Shown here: one piece after another, positions 34,134 to 43,591 of the stretch
How the letters are laid out: every line of letters begins with the position of its first letter
Position numbering within the stretch: the first letter of the stretch is position 1
Origin: Cyclobacterium sp. SYSU L10401
Lineage (GTDB): Bacteria; Bacteroidota; Bacteroidia; Cytophagales; Cyclobacteriaceae
NCBI RefSeq assembly: GCF_010993705.1
Contig: NZ_WOFO01000009.1
Coordinates: 180,691-244,690 of the forward strand
DNA: 64,000 nucleotides
Direction of reading: 5' to 3'
Position numbers and translations under genes: made by a program
Notes under the pieces: generated by a model
What the model was told of the DNA's origin: nothing
Databases searched by the model: none
What the model saw: only the letters and a program-made list of their open reading frames with translations

Positions 34134-35360
34134 ATGAAAATTTTACATACGGCAGACTGGCATTTGGGCAAAAAACTTCAGGATGTTTCCAGGTTTGATG
34201 AACAAATCCTGGTATTGGAAGAAATCATCGCCATTACTGAAACCTTTGAAGTGGACCTGGTGCTGATCGCCGGGGATATTTTCGATAGTTTCAATCCCAG
34301 CCATGAAGCGGTAGAACTACTATACCGGACCCTGAGAAAACTTTCCAATTACGGAAAACGTCCCGTTATAGCCATCTCGGGCAATCATGACAGCACCCAG
34401 TTCATTGAGGCACCAGATCCCCTGGCCAGGGAAATGGGAATATTTTTCTATGGGAAATACGATACGGTAATCCCGCAGGGGGAATTGGATAATGGGTTGG
34501 AAATCATGGCATCTGACGCCGGATTCGTGTCACTGAAATTACCGGAGGTGGATTTTCCTGTCCGGATACTGCTCGCCCCCTATGCCAACGAAACCCTTCT
34601 TCGCACCTATCTGGGAGAAAAAGACAGGGAGAATGAACTTAGAAATCTTTTGGCCGGGAGATGGAAAGCCCTCGCCGACAAATACTGCGACAAAAGTGGT
34701 GTCAACCTTTTTTTAGGCCATTTTTTCTTCGTAAAGGAAGGAGAGAAACCGGAGCCGGAACCGGAAAGTGAGCGGCCTATCCTCCACCTGGGAGGAACCC
34801 AGGCCCTCTACACGCACAACATACCCGATCAGGTACAATATGCAGCCCTTGGACACTTGCACCGATACCATGCCGCCAGCAAAACACCATGCCCGGTGGT
34901 ATATGCGAGTTCCCCACTGGCTTATTCCTTTAGTGAAGCCGGTCAGCAAAAACAAGTGGTCCTCATTGATGCCAAACCAGGAGGGGCAGTCAGTTATGAA
35001 GCCATACCCCTTAACCAGGGCAGGAGCCTGGAACGAAAAACCTTTTCAGACTTGCCAACTGCGCTGGATTGGCTGGCGGCACATCCGAATTGCTTTGTAG
35101 AACTTACTTATGAAACAGAGCACTCTATCGATGCGGCTACCAGACGTAGCCTGATGAAAGCACATGATGGCATCATCAATCTTATTCCGCAAATCAAAAA
35201 CAAAATGGGGAATACCGGGCAGCAATTGCAGCTGGCAGATCTGGAAAAAGACATGGTAAGCCTTTTCGAGATGTATTACCAGGACGAAAAAGGGCAAAAC
35301 CCCAACCCGGAATTAACCACTATTTTTAAAGAAGTGATCAGTCAAAAAGAAAACCCATGA
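34134..35360 (+). CDS. sbcD: Exonuclease SbcCD subunit D (Mre11-like nuclease)
   Basis: A 408-residue calcineurin-fold nuclease. Phosphodiesterase motifs are HTADWHLGKK (4-13), IAGDIFDS, SGNHDS and ALGHLHR, the last holding the metal-binding His pair. Together with SbcC it cleaves hairpins and DNA ends in recombination and repair. ATG 34134 starts the family N-terminus (MKILHTADWHLGKKL). Its stop overlaps the sbcC start by 4 bp (ATGA), so the two subunits are made together. Confidence 0.96.
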   Translation: MKILHTADWHLGKKLQDVSRFDEQILVLEEIIAITETFEVDLVLIAGDIFDSFNPSHEAVELLYRTLRKLSNYGKRPVIAISGNHDSTQFIEAPDPLAREMGIFFYGKYDTVIPQGELDNGLEIMASDAGFVSLKLPEVDFPVRILLAPYANETLLRTYLGEKDRENELRNLLAGRWKALADKYCDKSGVNLFLGHFFFVKEGEKPEPEPESERPILHLGGTQALYTHNIPDQVQYAALGHLHRYHAASKTPCPVVYASSPLAYSFSEAGQQKQVVLIDAKPGGAVSYEAIPLNQGRSLERKTFSDLPTALDWLAAHPNCFVELTYETEHSIDAATRRSLMKAHDGIINLIPQIKNKMGNTGQQLQLADLEKDMVSLFEMYYQDEKGQNPNPELTTIFKEVISQKENP

Positions 35361-38300
35361 TTCCCATAAAACTCACCCTTCAGGGACTCTACTCTTATAA
35401 AGAACCCCAGACCATAGATTTTAGGCAACTTACCGCCGCAGGCCTTTTTGGAATCTTCGGAGCCGTAGGAAGTGGCAAATCATCCATCCTTGAGGCGATT
35501 TTGCTGGCGCTATACGGCAGCACCGAAAGGCTGTCTGACAAGGGGGAAAAAAACAGCATGATCAACCTGCAAAGTGATCTTTTGCTGATTAACTTTGAAT
35601 TTACTGCAGGAAAAAATCACAATTACAGCTACCTGGCGAGATATGAGGTCAAAAGGAACCCCAAGAATTTTGATGAAATCCGACCTGCAGCGCATACCTT
35701 TTACAAAAAACAGGATGGTGAAATGCTACCCGTTCAGGAAAAGGCAGAAGCTATCATTGGCATGAAGAAGGAACACTTCAAGCAAACGGTGATCATACCC
35801 CAGGGCAAGTTCAGGGAGTTCATTGACCTGACTCCCAGACCCCGTGCCGACATGATGAAAGAATTGTTTGGCCTGGAGCGGTTTGACCTATCCGGTAAAA
35901 CGGGCACCTTACTAAAAAAGGCCAGAGAGGAAATGATCAAGCTGCAAACCCAATTGGAAGCCCTGGAACAACTGACTCCGGAGATGCTATCTGACAAAAT
36001 GGATGAGCAGCAAGGCCTTAGGGAAGAATTGAAGAAACAGGAGATATCCTTTGAACAAACGAGCGGGGAGATGCAGCAGATGGAGGGTATCAAAGAAAAG
36101 CACCTGGAGCTAAAAGCCCAAATACAATCCTGGGAAAGCCTGGAGAAACAAATCCCGGATATCGAAAAAAAGAAAACGGAACTGAAGGAATTTCTTCGTG
36201 CCAGGACCCATTTATGGCCGGTCTGGGAAAAAATAAAAGACGAAGAACTAAACCTGGAGGAAGCCAGTATAGGGTTCACGGATTGTTCCCGCTTCAAACT
36301 GACTTATGAAAAGGAAATCACAAACCTGCAAAAGGAAGAAGCAGACCTGAGGGAGAAAGCAGATAAAAGATCCGAAAGGGAGGCTAAAATCAGGGACCTG
36401 AAGAAGGTATTGGAAATACAGACCATCCACGAAAAGCAAAATGCCGCCCAGATCAAAATAGATGCATTAAAACCCCAACTCGAGATCTCCCTGGAAAAGT
36501 GGAAAACCCTGGAAAAGCAGTGGGCTACTATAGATCAGGAAGCTGAAAAAACAGCAAATACCGGAGGCAGTGAGTTAATGGCTGCTTACAGTAGTGACAT
36601 CAAAGACTGGAAGACACTTGAGGATCAAACACTTGTAATCCAGGAAGAAATCAATGGCATAGAACGGCAACTTCAGCAGTATACAACCGGAATGGATGCT
36701 ATAAATAAAAAGCTCCCCGGGGATTACAAGGATTTTGACCATTGGATTACTGACCAGAAAACAGCCATCCAAACCCTGGAAGAAAAAAAAGAAAAATTAG
36801 TTGAGAAAAAAGCCTTACAACACCACGCACATGTACTGACGGAAGGAGAGCCATGCCCCTTATGTGGATCCCTGGAGCACCCTGCTCCGCTCAATTCGGA
36901 CCAGTCACAGGAATTACTGGAAAACGTTAAAGCGGAGCTAAAGAAAGCTTCCACAGTGCTGGACCAAACGCAACTGATGGCTCAGGATTTGTTGGTACAG
37001 CAAACGCAAAAAGAAAACGAAAACCAGAAACATCAAAACAAAACCGAAGAGCTCCAGCGGGTTAATGGTCAGCTGGAGAAACTTCAGCATAAGCTTGGGG
37101 AACAGGGAATACCCCATCTTCCAGCCCTTGAAGCCAGGCAGAAAAAACTGGAAGCCGAACTCCTAAAGCAGCGGGACCTGCAAAATGAAAGTAGGGTTTT
37201 GAGAAAAAAACTGGATCAATTGCGCCAACAGATAGAGAAAGATCAAAAAGAATTCCAAGAAGTAGAACAGCAGCTTTTGAGTTTGAACAGTACCCTTAAA
37301 GCCAAGGAAGATGAAATCACAGATCCGGATTTTACCAGGGCTTACCTTCAAAAAACGAGGGAAACCATAAGCCAAACCATAGAAAAAGTGCAGGATGATA
37401 TTCGGGAGACAGCGCACCTGCTGGATAGCAAACAAAAAGTGCTGATTGATACACGGAATAAAGCGGCAACGAATAAAGCCAATCTGGAAAATTTCGAAGC
37501 CAAAAAGGAAAAAGCGACCGAAAAATTAAAAAACCTCAACCATACCTTTGTTTCCCTTCAGCAGGAATGGGGCTTTCCAGACACAACGCATTTGATACAT
37601 CTCTTCTCCCGCAAAATGGACACCGATCAGTTGGACCAGGAAATCAGGGAACATGAAAAAAAGTGCTCGGTTGTAAAATCCAGGATTTCAGCCTTAGAGG
37701 GTTCACCGGGGGTAAAAGATTTCAAGCCGGAAGTATTTGAAAAATTAACTACCCGACATTTGGCTGAAAAAGAAGCCCTGGAAAAAATCAAAAACCAGCT
37801 TACCCTCTTGAACCAGGTGATCATGGAGAGCAGGGAAAAGCTGGAAGAAAAAGCGAGACTCAGCCAATTATTTCAAAAACTGGAGCTGAGATTGACTTAC
37901 CTCAAGGAGCTGGAGCAATTGTTTAAAGGAAGCGGGTTTGTGAAGTACGTGAGTCGAATTTATCTACGGGAACTTTGCAATACCGCCAACTTGAGATTCT
38001 CCAAACTGACCAAAAACAGCCTGAGCCTGGAAATAGATGACAACAATACTTTCTGGGTTGTGGATTACCTGAATGGAGGTAAAAAAAGACTGCTCAAAAC
38101 CTTGTCTGGCGGACAGACTTTTCAGGCCTCCCTCTGCCTGGCTTTAGCACTGGCAGAAAAAGTAAAATCCCTGAATCAGGCGGATCAAAGTTTCTTTTTT
38201 CTGGATGAAGGCTTTGGTGCACTGGACAGAAATTCGCTAAGGGTTGTCTTCGAAACACTGAAGGCCCTCAGACACGAAAACCGGATAGTGGGCATCATCA

Positions 38301-38395
38301 GCCATGTAGAGGAACTGCAACAGGAAATAGAAGTTTATGCCAGCATCAGCCTGGACCCGGATAGGGGAAGTCAGGTAAATTACAGCTTTTCTTAA
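35357..38395 (+). CDS. sbcC: Exonuclease SbcCD subunit C (Rad50-like ATPase)
   Basis: A 1012-residue SMC-like ATPase. The Walker A site GAVGSGKSS lies at about 35-43; very long coiled coils run from about 180 to 840; the zinc-hook CPLCG stands near residue 500 at the coiled-coil tip; the C-terminal lobe has the ABC signature LSGGQTFQASL and the Walker B FFLDEGFGALD. Full length. It forms the SbcCD complex with the gene just upstream (4-bp overlap). Confidence 0.96.
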   Translation: MIPIKLTLQGLYSYKEPQTIDFRQLTAAGLFGIFGAVGSGKSSILEAILLALYGSTERLSDKGEKNSMINLQSDLLLINFEFTAGKNHNYSYLARYEVKRNPKNFDEIRPAAHTFYKKQDGEMLPVQEKAEAIIGMKKEHFKQTVIIPQGKFREFIDLTPRPRADMMKELFGLERFDLSGKTGTLLKKAREEMIKLQTQLEALEQLTPEMLSDKMDEQQGLREELKKQEISFEQTSGEMQQMEGIKEKHLELKAQIQSWESLEKQIPDIEKKKTELKEFLRARTHLWPVWEKIKDEELNLEEASIGFTDCSRFKLTYEKEITNLQKEEADLREKADKRSEREAKIRDLKKVLEIQTIHEKQNAAQIKIDALKPQLEISLEKWKTLEKQWATIDQEAEKTANTGGSELMAAYSSDIKDWKTLEDQTLVIQEEINGIERQLQQYTTGMDAINKKLPGDYKDFDHWITDQKTAIQTLEEKKEKLVEKKALQHHAHVLTEGEPCPLCGSLEHPAPLNSDQSQELLENVKAELKKASTVLDQTQLMAQDLLVQQTQKENENQKHQNKTEELQRVNGQLEKLQHKLGEQGIPHLPALEARQKKLEAELLKQRDLQNESRVLRKKLDQLRQQIEKDQKEFQEVEQQLLSLNSTLKAKEDEITDPDFTRAYLQKTRETISQTIEKVQDDIRETAHLLDSKQKVLIDTRNKAATNKANLENFEAKKEKATEKLKNLNHTFVSLQQEWGFPDTTHLIHLFSRKMDTDQLDQEIREHEKKCSVVKSRISALEGSPGVKDFKPEVFEKLTTRHLAEKEALEKIKNQLTLLNQVIMESREKLEEKARLSQLFQKLELRLTYLKELEQLFKGSGFVKYVSRIYLRELCNTANLRFSKLTKNSLSLEIDDNNTFWVVDYLNGGKKRLLKTLSGGQTFQASLCLALALAEKVKSLNQADQSFFFLDEGFGALDRNSLRVVFETLKALRHENRIVGIISHVEELQQEIEVYASISLDPDRGSQVNYSFS

Positions 38396-38396
38396 C

Positions 38397-38438
38397 AAAG
38401 AAAACGACCCCTTACTATTTGAAGGGGTCGTTTTCTTT
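38397..38438. terminator. Bidirectional terminator between sbcC and GH57 gene
   Basis: AAAGAAAACGACCCCTT pairs perfectly with AAGGGGTCGTTTTCTTT across an 8-base loop, located between the convergent stops at 38395 and 38463. Confidence 0.9.
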
Positions 38439-38462
38439 GTAGTTTTTGTTGGTGACTATCGT

Positions 38463-39671
38463 TTACACAGCGATGTTTTCCTTTTCATCTTGCTTCAACC
38501 TCAAAATAAAATCGCTCAGCACATTCATGTAATTGATAAAAGCTTCGTATGGGCTTTCGTAAGGACTGAAATAGGCATGAATATCTCCATCCGAAAAGAA
38601 TTTGGTACACATATAATAAAAGTGGTCACTGGTCTGCAGGTAGCGCCAATCCCTGTGAATGTCCGGGTTTTTGGATTTTTTTACCTTTCCTTCCAATTCA
38701 AACAAGCGGTCAAAAGCCTCATCCTGCAGGTCATTTCCCAGCCATGCAGTCAGGTCGCGCTCCTCATCAGCCCAGGAAATGGGAATTGGAACATTGATTT
38801 TACCTACTGGAGAAGCATTGGCAATGACTTCCGAGGGAGTAGAAAAACCAAAATTGGTCCGATTGAGAACGGCGTCGGGAAGGTGTCGCATGAATTCAAA
38901 AATACCGGTCTCTTTCCATTGGTGCTCTCCGAAGGTTTCATAATCCATGAAAAGATTGATGACTTCATCTTCCTGAGGCACCTGGTTCAGCCAATTGATA
39001 AATTTATCTGTGGTCAGGGGATAATCAGACCAGGTTTTCTCCCCAAACCTGAAAGCGATATCATCACTTAGCCGGAAATTTTTAAGTAAAACCTTAAGCT
39101 TGGGTTCATGGGCATTGACATAAACAAAGTTGGGGCTTTTCCATCCCAGTATATGCTTGGCACCTTCAGAAAGTATGCCCTCGAAACCCATACCTGCTAC
39201 CATTTCTCCAATACTGTCGGAGTAGATCAACTCGGTATTTCTGAAAACCTTGGGTTCATAGCCGTTGAAATGGTGTTTGATTTTCTCCTGATGTAATTGC
39301 ACCATGTCTCTGAATTCAGATTCGCTCTTAAGTGCACACAGGGAATGGGCATAGGTTTCATTGAGCAATTCCACATGGCCAGTAGCCACCAACTCCTGAA
39401 AGCTGTGCAAAACCTCTGGTGTATAGGCCTCCATTTGATCAAGTATCGTTCCTGACAAAGAAAAGCAAACCTTAAACTTGCCCTGGTATTTATGGATGAG
39501 CTCCAACAAAAGCCGGTTCATGGGCAGATAACATTTCTTTGCTACTTTATTCATGATGTTTCTATTGGCATATTCATCCCAATAATCATGATCATCCCCA
39601 ATTTCAAAAAACCGGTAGGGCTTTAGTCTGAAAGGTTGATGTACTTGAAAGTAAAAACAAATGGTTCTCAT
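38463..39671 (-). CDS. Glycoside hydrolase family 57 alpha-amylase-type protein
   Basis: A 402-residue cytosolic GH57 enzyme. It opens with CFYFQVHQPFRL, has the metal-free catalytic region with YSDSIGEMVAGMGFEGILSEG and the second-half FMDYETFGEHQW, where an acidic residue of the GH57 site stands. It belongs to the short, single (beta/alpha)7 branch found with glucan-metabolism genes. Substrate presumed alpha-1,4-glucan. Last gene of a three-gene unit (GT4 gene 3 bp upstream), probably for glycogen turnover. Confidence 0.9.
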   Translation of the reverse strand: MRTICFYFQVHQPFRLKPYRFFEIGDDHDYWDEYANRNIMNKVAKKCYLPMNRLLLELIHKYQGKFKVCFSLSGTILDQMEAYTPEVLHSFQELVATGHVELLNETYAHSLCALKSESEFRDMVQLHQEKIKHHFNGYEPKVFRNTELIYSDSIGEMVAGMGFEGILSEGAKHILGWKSPNFVYVNAHEPKLKVLLKNFRLSDDIAFRFGEKTWSDYPLTTDKFINWLNQVPQEDEVINLFMDYETFGEHQWKETGIFEFMRHLPDAVLNRTNFGFSTPSEVIANASPVGKINVPIPISWADEERDLTAWLGNDLQDEAFDRLFELEGKVKKSKNPDIHRDWRYLQTSDHFYYMCTKFFSDGDIHAYFSPYESPYEAFINYMNVLSDFILRLKQDEKENIAV

Positions 39672-39674
39672 ATC

Positions 39675-40955
39675 CTATTGATTAACAGTTTGCGTATAAA
39701 TATCGATTACTTTTTTTGCCACATGCTCCCATTTAAGCTTTTTCAGCTCTTCTCTACCCAGCTCCCTAAACATCTTTGAAATCCCGTTGTAGTGAAGGAG
39801 CGCAAAAATGGCATCTGCCATGGTATCTATATCCCAAAAATCAACCTTAACGGCATTTTGAAGCACTTCAGCCACACCTGATTGTTTGGAAATAATCACA
39901 GGAGTATTGTGCCTTACTGCCTCCAATGGGGAAATCCCAAAGGGCTCTGAAACCGAAGGCATGACATAGACATCACTGAGGGCAAACATTTTGTCCACAT
40001 CATCCCCTTTGAGAAATCCAGTAAAATGAAATTTGGTTCCGATTCTCAATTCCGCCACCCTTTGGATCATCCGGTTTAATAAATCCCCGGAACCTGCCAT
40101 GACAAACCTCACATTTTCATCCTTTTTGATCACTTTATAAGCTGCTTCCACAAAATATTCCGGCCCTTTCTGAAAAGTAATCCTTCCCAGGAAGGTGACA
40201 ATCTTTTCGGGCACCTTCTTCTTTTCTTTGGATTTGATGATACTGGTATCCAATACTGCATTGTGCACCACCACCACTTTTTCTTCGGGAATACCGTATT
40301 TGGAAACGATGGTATTCTTGGTCAATTGGCTGACAGCAATGATCTTATCTGCTGCTTCCATTCCTGCTCTCTCAATGTCATATACCCTTTGGTTGACCGT
40401 TTGTCCGGAGCGGTCAAATTCGGTAGCATGTACATGGGCAATCAATGGTTTGCCACTCATTTTTTTGGCTGCAATTCCGGCGGGAAAGGACAGCCAGTCA
40501 TGGGCATGGATCAGGTCAAATTTTTTGTTTTTTGCAATCTGGGCTGCTACCAATGCGTAGCGTGAAACCTCCAGGATAAGGTCTTTGCCATATTTTCCAC
40601 TAAAGGAGAATTTATTGGCCAGCACACTGGACTCCAATTCATCCTGGTCTTTGAGTAGTCTTTCGGTATGGTTTTGGTATTCTTCAGGACTCAGGTAGGG
40701 AATTAAAAAAGAACTGACCTCCAGGTAGGTGAGGTTTTTCCAGATATCCCGGAAGCGGCGCTCCCTGTAATCGATTTCCACATCACTGGCATTTACAAAT
40801 TCGGCCAATGGATCTTCATCCCCCCACAATTTGGGAACAACGAATATCAGGTCTTGTTTGTGGTGGGCCATTCCCTTTACCAACCCATAACAGGCCGTAC
40901 CCAAACCTCCGGAGATATGGGGTGGAAATTCCCATCCAAACATTAAAACTTTCAT
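39675..40955 (-). CDS. GT4-family glycosyltransferase, glycogen-synthase-like
   Basis: A 426-residue GT-B enzyme. The N-terminal FGWEFPPHISGGLGTACYGLVKGM is the donor-glycine loop of starch/glycogen-synthase-related GT4 proteins; the C-terminal half has FLGRITFQKGPEYFVEAA and the ExxxxxE site PSVSEPFGISPLEAVRHN. Likely alpha-glucan elongation from an activated glucose donor, by its neighbours, a glycogen debranching enzyme and a GH57 amylase. Cytosolic; co-transcribed with both (3 bp and about 10 bp gaps). Confidence 0.9.
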   Translation of the reverse strand: MKVLMFGWEFPPHISGGLGTACYGLVKGMAHHKQDLIFVVPKLWGDEDPLAEFVNASDVEIDYRERRFRDIWKNLTYLEVSSFLIPYLSPEEYQNHTERLLKDQDELESSVLANKFSFSGKYGKDLILEVSRYALVAAQIAKNKKFDLIHAHDWLSFPAGIAAKKMSGKPLIAHVHATEFDRSGQTVNQRVYDIERAGMEAADKIIAVSQLTKNTIVSKYGIPEEKVVVVHNAVLDTSIIKSKEKKKVPEKIVTFLGRITFQKGPEYFVEAAYKVIKKDENVRFVMAGSGDLLNRMIQRVAELRIGTKFHFTGFLKGDDVDKMFALSDVYVMPSVSEPFGISPLEAVRHNTPVIISKQSGVAEVLQNAVKVDFWDIDTMADAIFALLHYNGISKMFRELGREELKKLKWEHVAKKVIDIYTQTVNQ

Positions 40956-40965
40956 AGAAATCTTT

Positions 40966-42882
40966 TTATAGATTATTGATTAAATATTTCATCCTTAATA
41001 ATTCCCCCACACTCCACGCCTGGGAAATGGAACCTTTGGGGCGGTGTGGCGGATCACCATCATAAATTTCAGCTATGGTGCCTATACCATACTGGGTCAT
41101 CACCCCATCAAAACTACTGATCATGTTTTCTACCAGCTTTTTGCCTTGCTTCCCATGCAGTTTCAAATATCCTTCGGCAAAATGTCCCAACAACCAGGGC
41201 CATGCGGTACCCTGATGGTAGGCGTTATCTCTTTCGTACTGGTCACCCTGATAATAGCCCTTATACCGGGGGTCGCTTGGTGCAAGGGTCCTGAGTCCCC
41301 TGTCGGTAAATAAATTGGTTTTTACCACCTCCAGAACATGGTCTTTTTGCTCATCAGTCAAAGGACTGTAAACCAAAGAAGTGGCAAACACCATATTGGG
41401 TCGGATAGACCAGTCCTTTTCTTCATCATTTACTACATCCGCCAGGTAGCCCTTTTTCTCGCTCCAAAATTCCTCCAGAAAAGCATCTCCCACCTTGTCA
41501 GCCAATTCCTTCATGTCTGCATCTCCTGAAAGTTCGTGATAGAAGCAAAGTGCATTGTACCACAAAGCATTGATCTCCACCGGACAACCCATTCTGGGGG
41601 TGACCGGACCATCTTTGGTAACGGCATCCATCCAGGTCAGGGCAATCCCCTCCTCACCTCCACACAATAAGCCATTCTCTTTTACATGGATATTAAAGGC
41701 AGTTCCTTTTTTAAACCCCTCAATGATTCCCTTACATTTCTCCAGGTATTTGGAAATAATGGTCGCTTTGTCCCCAGTGAAAAGCACATATTGCTGTAGG
41801 GCCCAAAAGTACCAAAGGGGAGCATCAATAGAATTCATATTGGTCATTACTCCACTACCCACATTCGGAAACAGGGCTCCCTTTAAATCCTTTGACATGG
41901 AATCCATCACCTCTAAAAAGGTCTGCGTATCTTCCATGGTTAAAGTCAAGCCTGGCAATGCAATGAAGGTATCCCTGCCCCACCAGCCAAACCAGGGATA
42001 CCCGGCAATGACCCTTGTTTCTCCTCCTCTTCTGCTGATAAACTGTCCTGCTGAATTTTTAAGGCAATTTTCAAAATTATCCCGGGGTATTCTCCTGCCT
42101 ATCTCTTTTTCGAAGGACTGCTGCAGCTTTTCGGGAGTGGCTTCCTTCAATCCGGCCGAAAGGATAACTGATTCACCCTTTTCTATATCAAACTCAAAGT
42201 ATCCCGGAACATACAAATCTTCCTGGTAATCGTAGCCCCGCTCAATTTCCCGGATATACTCAATATTGTAGAACCAATCAGGAACCGGAACAAAGGTATT
42301 TTCTTTTGAAACCTGTAAAGAGAGTGCATCATAGGCCTCATACAGCCTGAATTGCACGCCATTTTTGATTTTTTTGATCTTTTTATTTACATAAGTATTG
42401 GCCTTGGACAAGGTATGGTATCCCCTGAAAGCCAAAAAAGGACTCACCCTGAGTTTGGTAGGAATCAAAGCCTCCAACAGGGTATATTTGATCATCACCC
42501 TGTCTGCGGTTGAATCCAGGATAATTTCCTTTTCCAATACCACACCCCCTACCCTGTAAGTGAGTTTAGGAATAGGTTCGGAGTCAAAATCTTCCAGGTA
42601 CTTGTGTCCTCTGGGATAATAGTTACCAGGATATTTATTGATACCAAGGTTAAACACGGCATCTTTCTGAGCGATGCTTTCGTGAACGTTGGAAAGCAAG
42701 ACATGCAGCTGACCGTCAATCTGAGGTTGTGGAGCCACCAGCAGGCCATGGTATTTCCTGGTATTGCAGCCGATAATCGTTGTACTCGTATAACAACCTG
42801 AGCGGTTAGATCGAATTATTTCCTTTTCCAAAGAATAATTCAGGTTGATGAGTTGCGTCTTATCGAAATGTATATAGCTCAT
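40966..42882 (-). CDS. Glycogen debranching enzyme (amylo-alpha-1,6-glucosidase family)
   Basis: A 638-residue enzyme. The N-terminal domain (about 1-240) is the debranching-enzyme N-terminal domain; about 285-635 is the GDE C-terminal (GH133-like) (alpha/alpha)6 barrel, with AGYPWFGWWGRDTFIALPGLTLT, the acidic WGRD region, and the late GTAWPWLLGHF. Removes alpha-1,6 branches of glycogen. First gene of the glucan operon (42882 to 38463); its upstream gap carries an unrelated small transcription unit. Confidence 0.92.
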   Translation of the reverse strand: MSYIHFDKTQLINLNYSLEKEIIRSNRSGCYTSTTIIGCNTRKYHGLLVAPQPQIDGQLHVLLSNVHESIAQKDAVFNLGINKYPGNYYPRGHKYLEDFDSEPIPKLTYRVGGVVLEKEIILDSTADRVMIKYTLLEALIPTKLRVSPFLAFRGYHTLSKANTYVNKKIKKIKNGVQFRLYEAYDALSLQVSKENTFVPVPDWFYNIEYIREIERGYDYQEDLYVPGYFEFDIEKGESVILSAGLKEATPEKLQQSFEKEIGRRIPRDNFENCLKNSAGQFISRRGGETRVIAGYPWFGWWGRDTFIALPGLTLTMEDTQTFLEVMDSMSKDLKGALFPNVGSGVMTNMNSIDAPLWYFWALQQYVLFTGDKATIISKYLEKCKGIIEGFKKGTAFNIHVKENGLLCGGEEGIALTWMDAVTKDGPVTPRMGCPVEINALWYNALCFYHELSGDADMKELADKVGDAFLEEFWSEKKGYLADVVNDEEKDWSIRPNMVFATSLVYSPLTDEQKDHVLEVVKTNLFTDRGLRTLAPSDPRYKGYYQGDQYERDNAYHQGTAWPWLLGHFAEGYLKLHGKQGKKLVENMISSFDGVMTQYGIGTIAEIYDGDPPHRPKGSISQAWSVGELLRMKYLINNL

Positions 42883-43017
42883 TTAATCAAAAATTTGTGG
42901 TTTTTATAAAAATACTTGAATACTTCGTAAAGAAAAATAAATGTTGGAAAAACTAGTATAAATAAGTTGATCAACTGGGCAAAAATGCATTTTGAGGAAA
43001 TGAAAGAAACCAAAAAA

Positions 43018-43033
43018 AGGGCATAAATGCCCT
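43018..43033 (-). terminator. Terminator of a small minus-strand unit
   Basis: AGGGCAT-aa-ATGCCCT with the seven-A run at 43012-43018 giving a T tract on the minus strand. It lies about 30 bp after the stop of the 44-codon frame at 43062-43196 and more than 130 bp upstream of the debranching gene, so it must end a transcript coming from the right. Confidence 0.7.
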
Positions 43034-43061
43034 TTCACTTATAACTACATCAACCTATAGT

Positions 43062-43196
43062 TCAGGTACTTTCATTCTGAATTTCATCCAGATTCTTAAT
43101 CGACTCTTCAAATTTCATGATATACAATTGAATTTGATTCAAATTGACATATCTGATCTGAGGAAATTTCTTAGTGGGGTGCAATAATTGGAACAT
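43062..43196 (-). CDS. Possible small protein, 44 residues
   Basis: ATG 43196 (MFQLLHPTKKFPQIRY...) with AGAAG a few bases upstream encodes a short amphipathic helix protein ending KFEESIKNLDEIQNEST. It sits between the tRNA-His and the debranching gene and is followed by a clear terminator (43018-43033), which is what makes it more than a chance frame. No family recognised; there is no hydrophobic stretch. Confidence 0.4.
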   Translation of the reverse strand: MFQLLHPTKKFPQIRYVNLNQIQLYIMKFEESIKNLDEIQNEST

Positions 43197-43440
43197 GACT
43201 TCTGAAAATTAAATAATTCCTAAAACGTTCGATACTCAAATAATATGCCATTTTCTGGGGCATGGCAAAACGATATTTTAAGGCTTATAATAGGTTTAAT
43301 TCCTTTTCTATCTTTCTTTTCTCTAAAACGATTTTCGTTTTAAAGTGTTTATCCTTTTTTCCCGATTCGATAGTTTTGGATAATTTCAGGGACGGTATTT
43401 ATGTTTAAAAAACAACCCTCCCGGTAACAGGGAGGGTTTG

Positions 43441-43515
43441 GGTGAAAGACCGGGTTCGAACCGGCGACCTCTGGTGCCACAAACCAGCGCTCTAACCAGC
43501 TGAGCTACAATCACC
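43441..43515 (-). tRNA. tRNA-His (anticodon GTG)
   Basis: The minus strand reads a full cloverleaf: D-arm GCTC...GAGC, anticodon stem CTGGT/ACCAG with loop TTGTGGC (GTG), T-arm GCCGG-TTCGAAC-CCGGT. Position -1 is G (43515) and 73 is C, the tRNA-His identity pair. The acceptor stem GTGATTG / CTTTCAC has two adjacent T-T mismatches at positions 5:68 and 6:67. The CCA end is not encoded. Its promoter is at 43554-43585. Confidence 0.92.
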
Positions 43516-43553
43516 ATTTTTACCTCTATTGAACCTTTTGTCTGAAGAGAATG

Positions 43554-43585
43554 CAAAGGTAATATGCTTTTTTTAGTCAAGCAAA
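43554..43585 (-). promoter_or_regulatory. Promoter of tRNA-His (Bacteroidota type)
   Basis: On the minus strand, TTTG (43585-43582), 20 bp, TACCTTTG (43561-43554): the exact spacing and consensus of Bacteroidota sigma-A promoters. It ends about 38 bp upstream of the tRNA 5' end. Confidence 0.7.
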
Positions 43586-43591
43586 ATAATG

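Noticed and set aside
43386..43580. Minus-strand protein frame over the tRNA-His
   Set aside because: It is a by-product of the tRNA cloverleaf; the tRNA explains the sequence fully.
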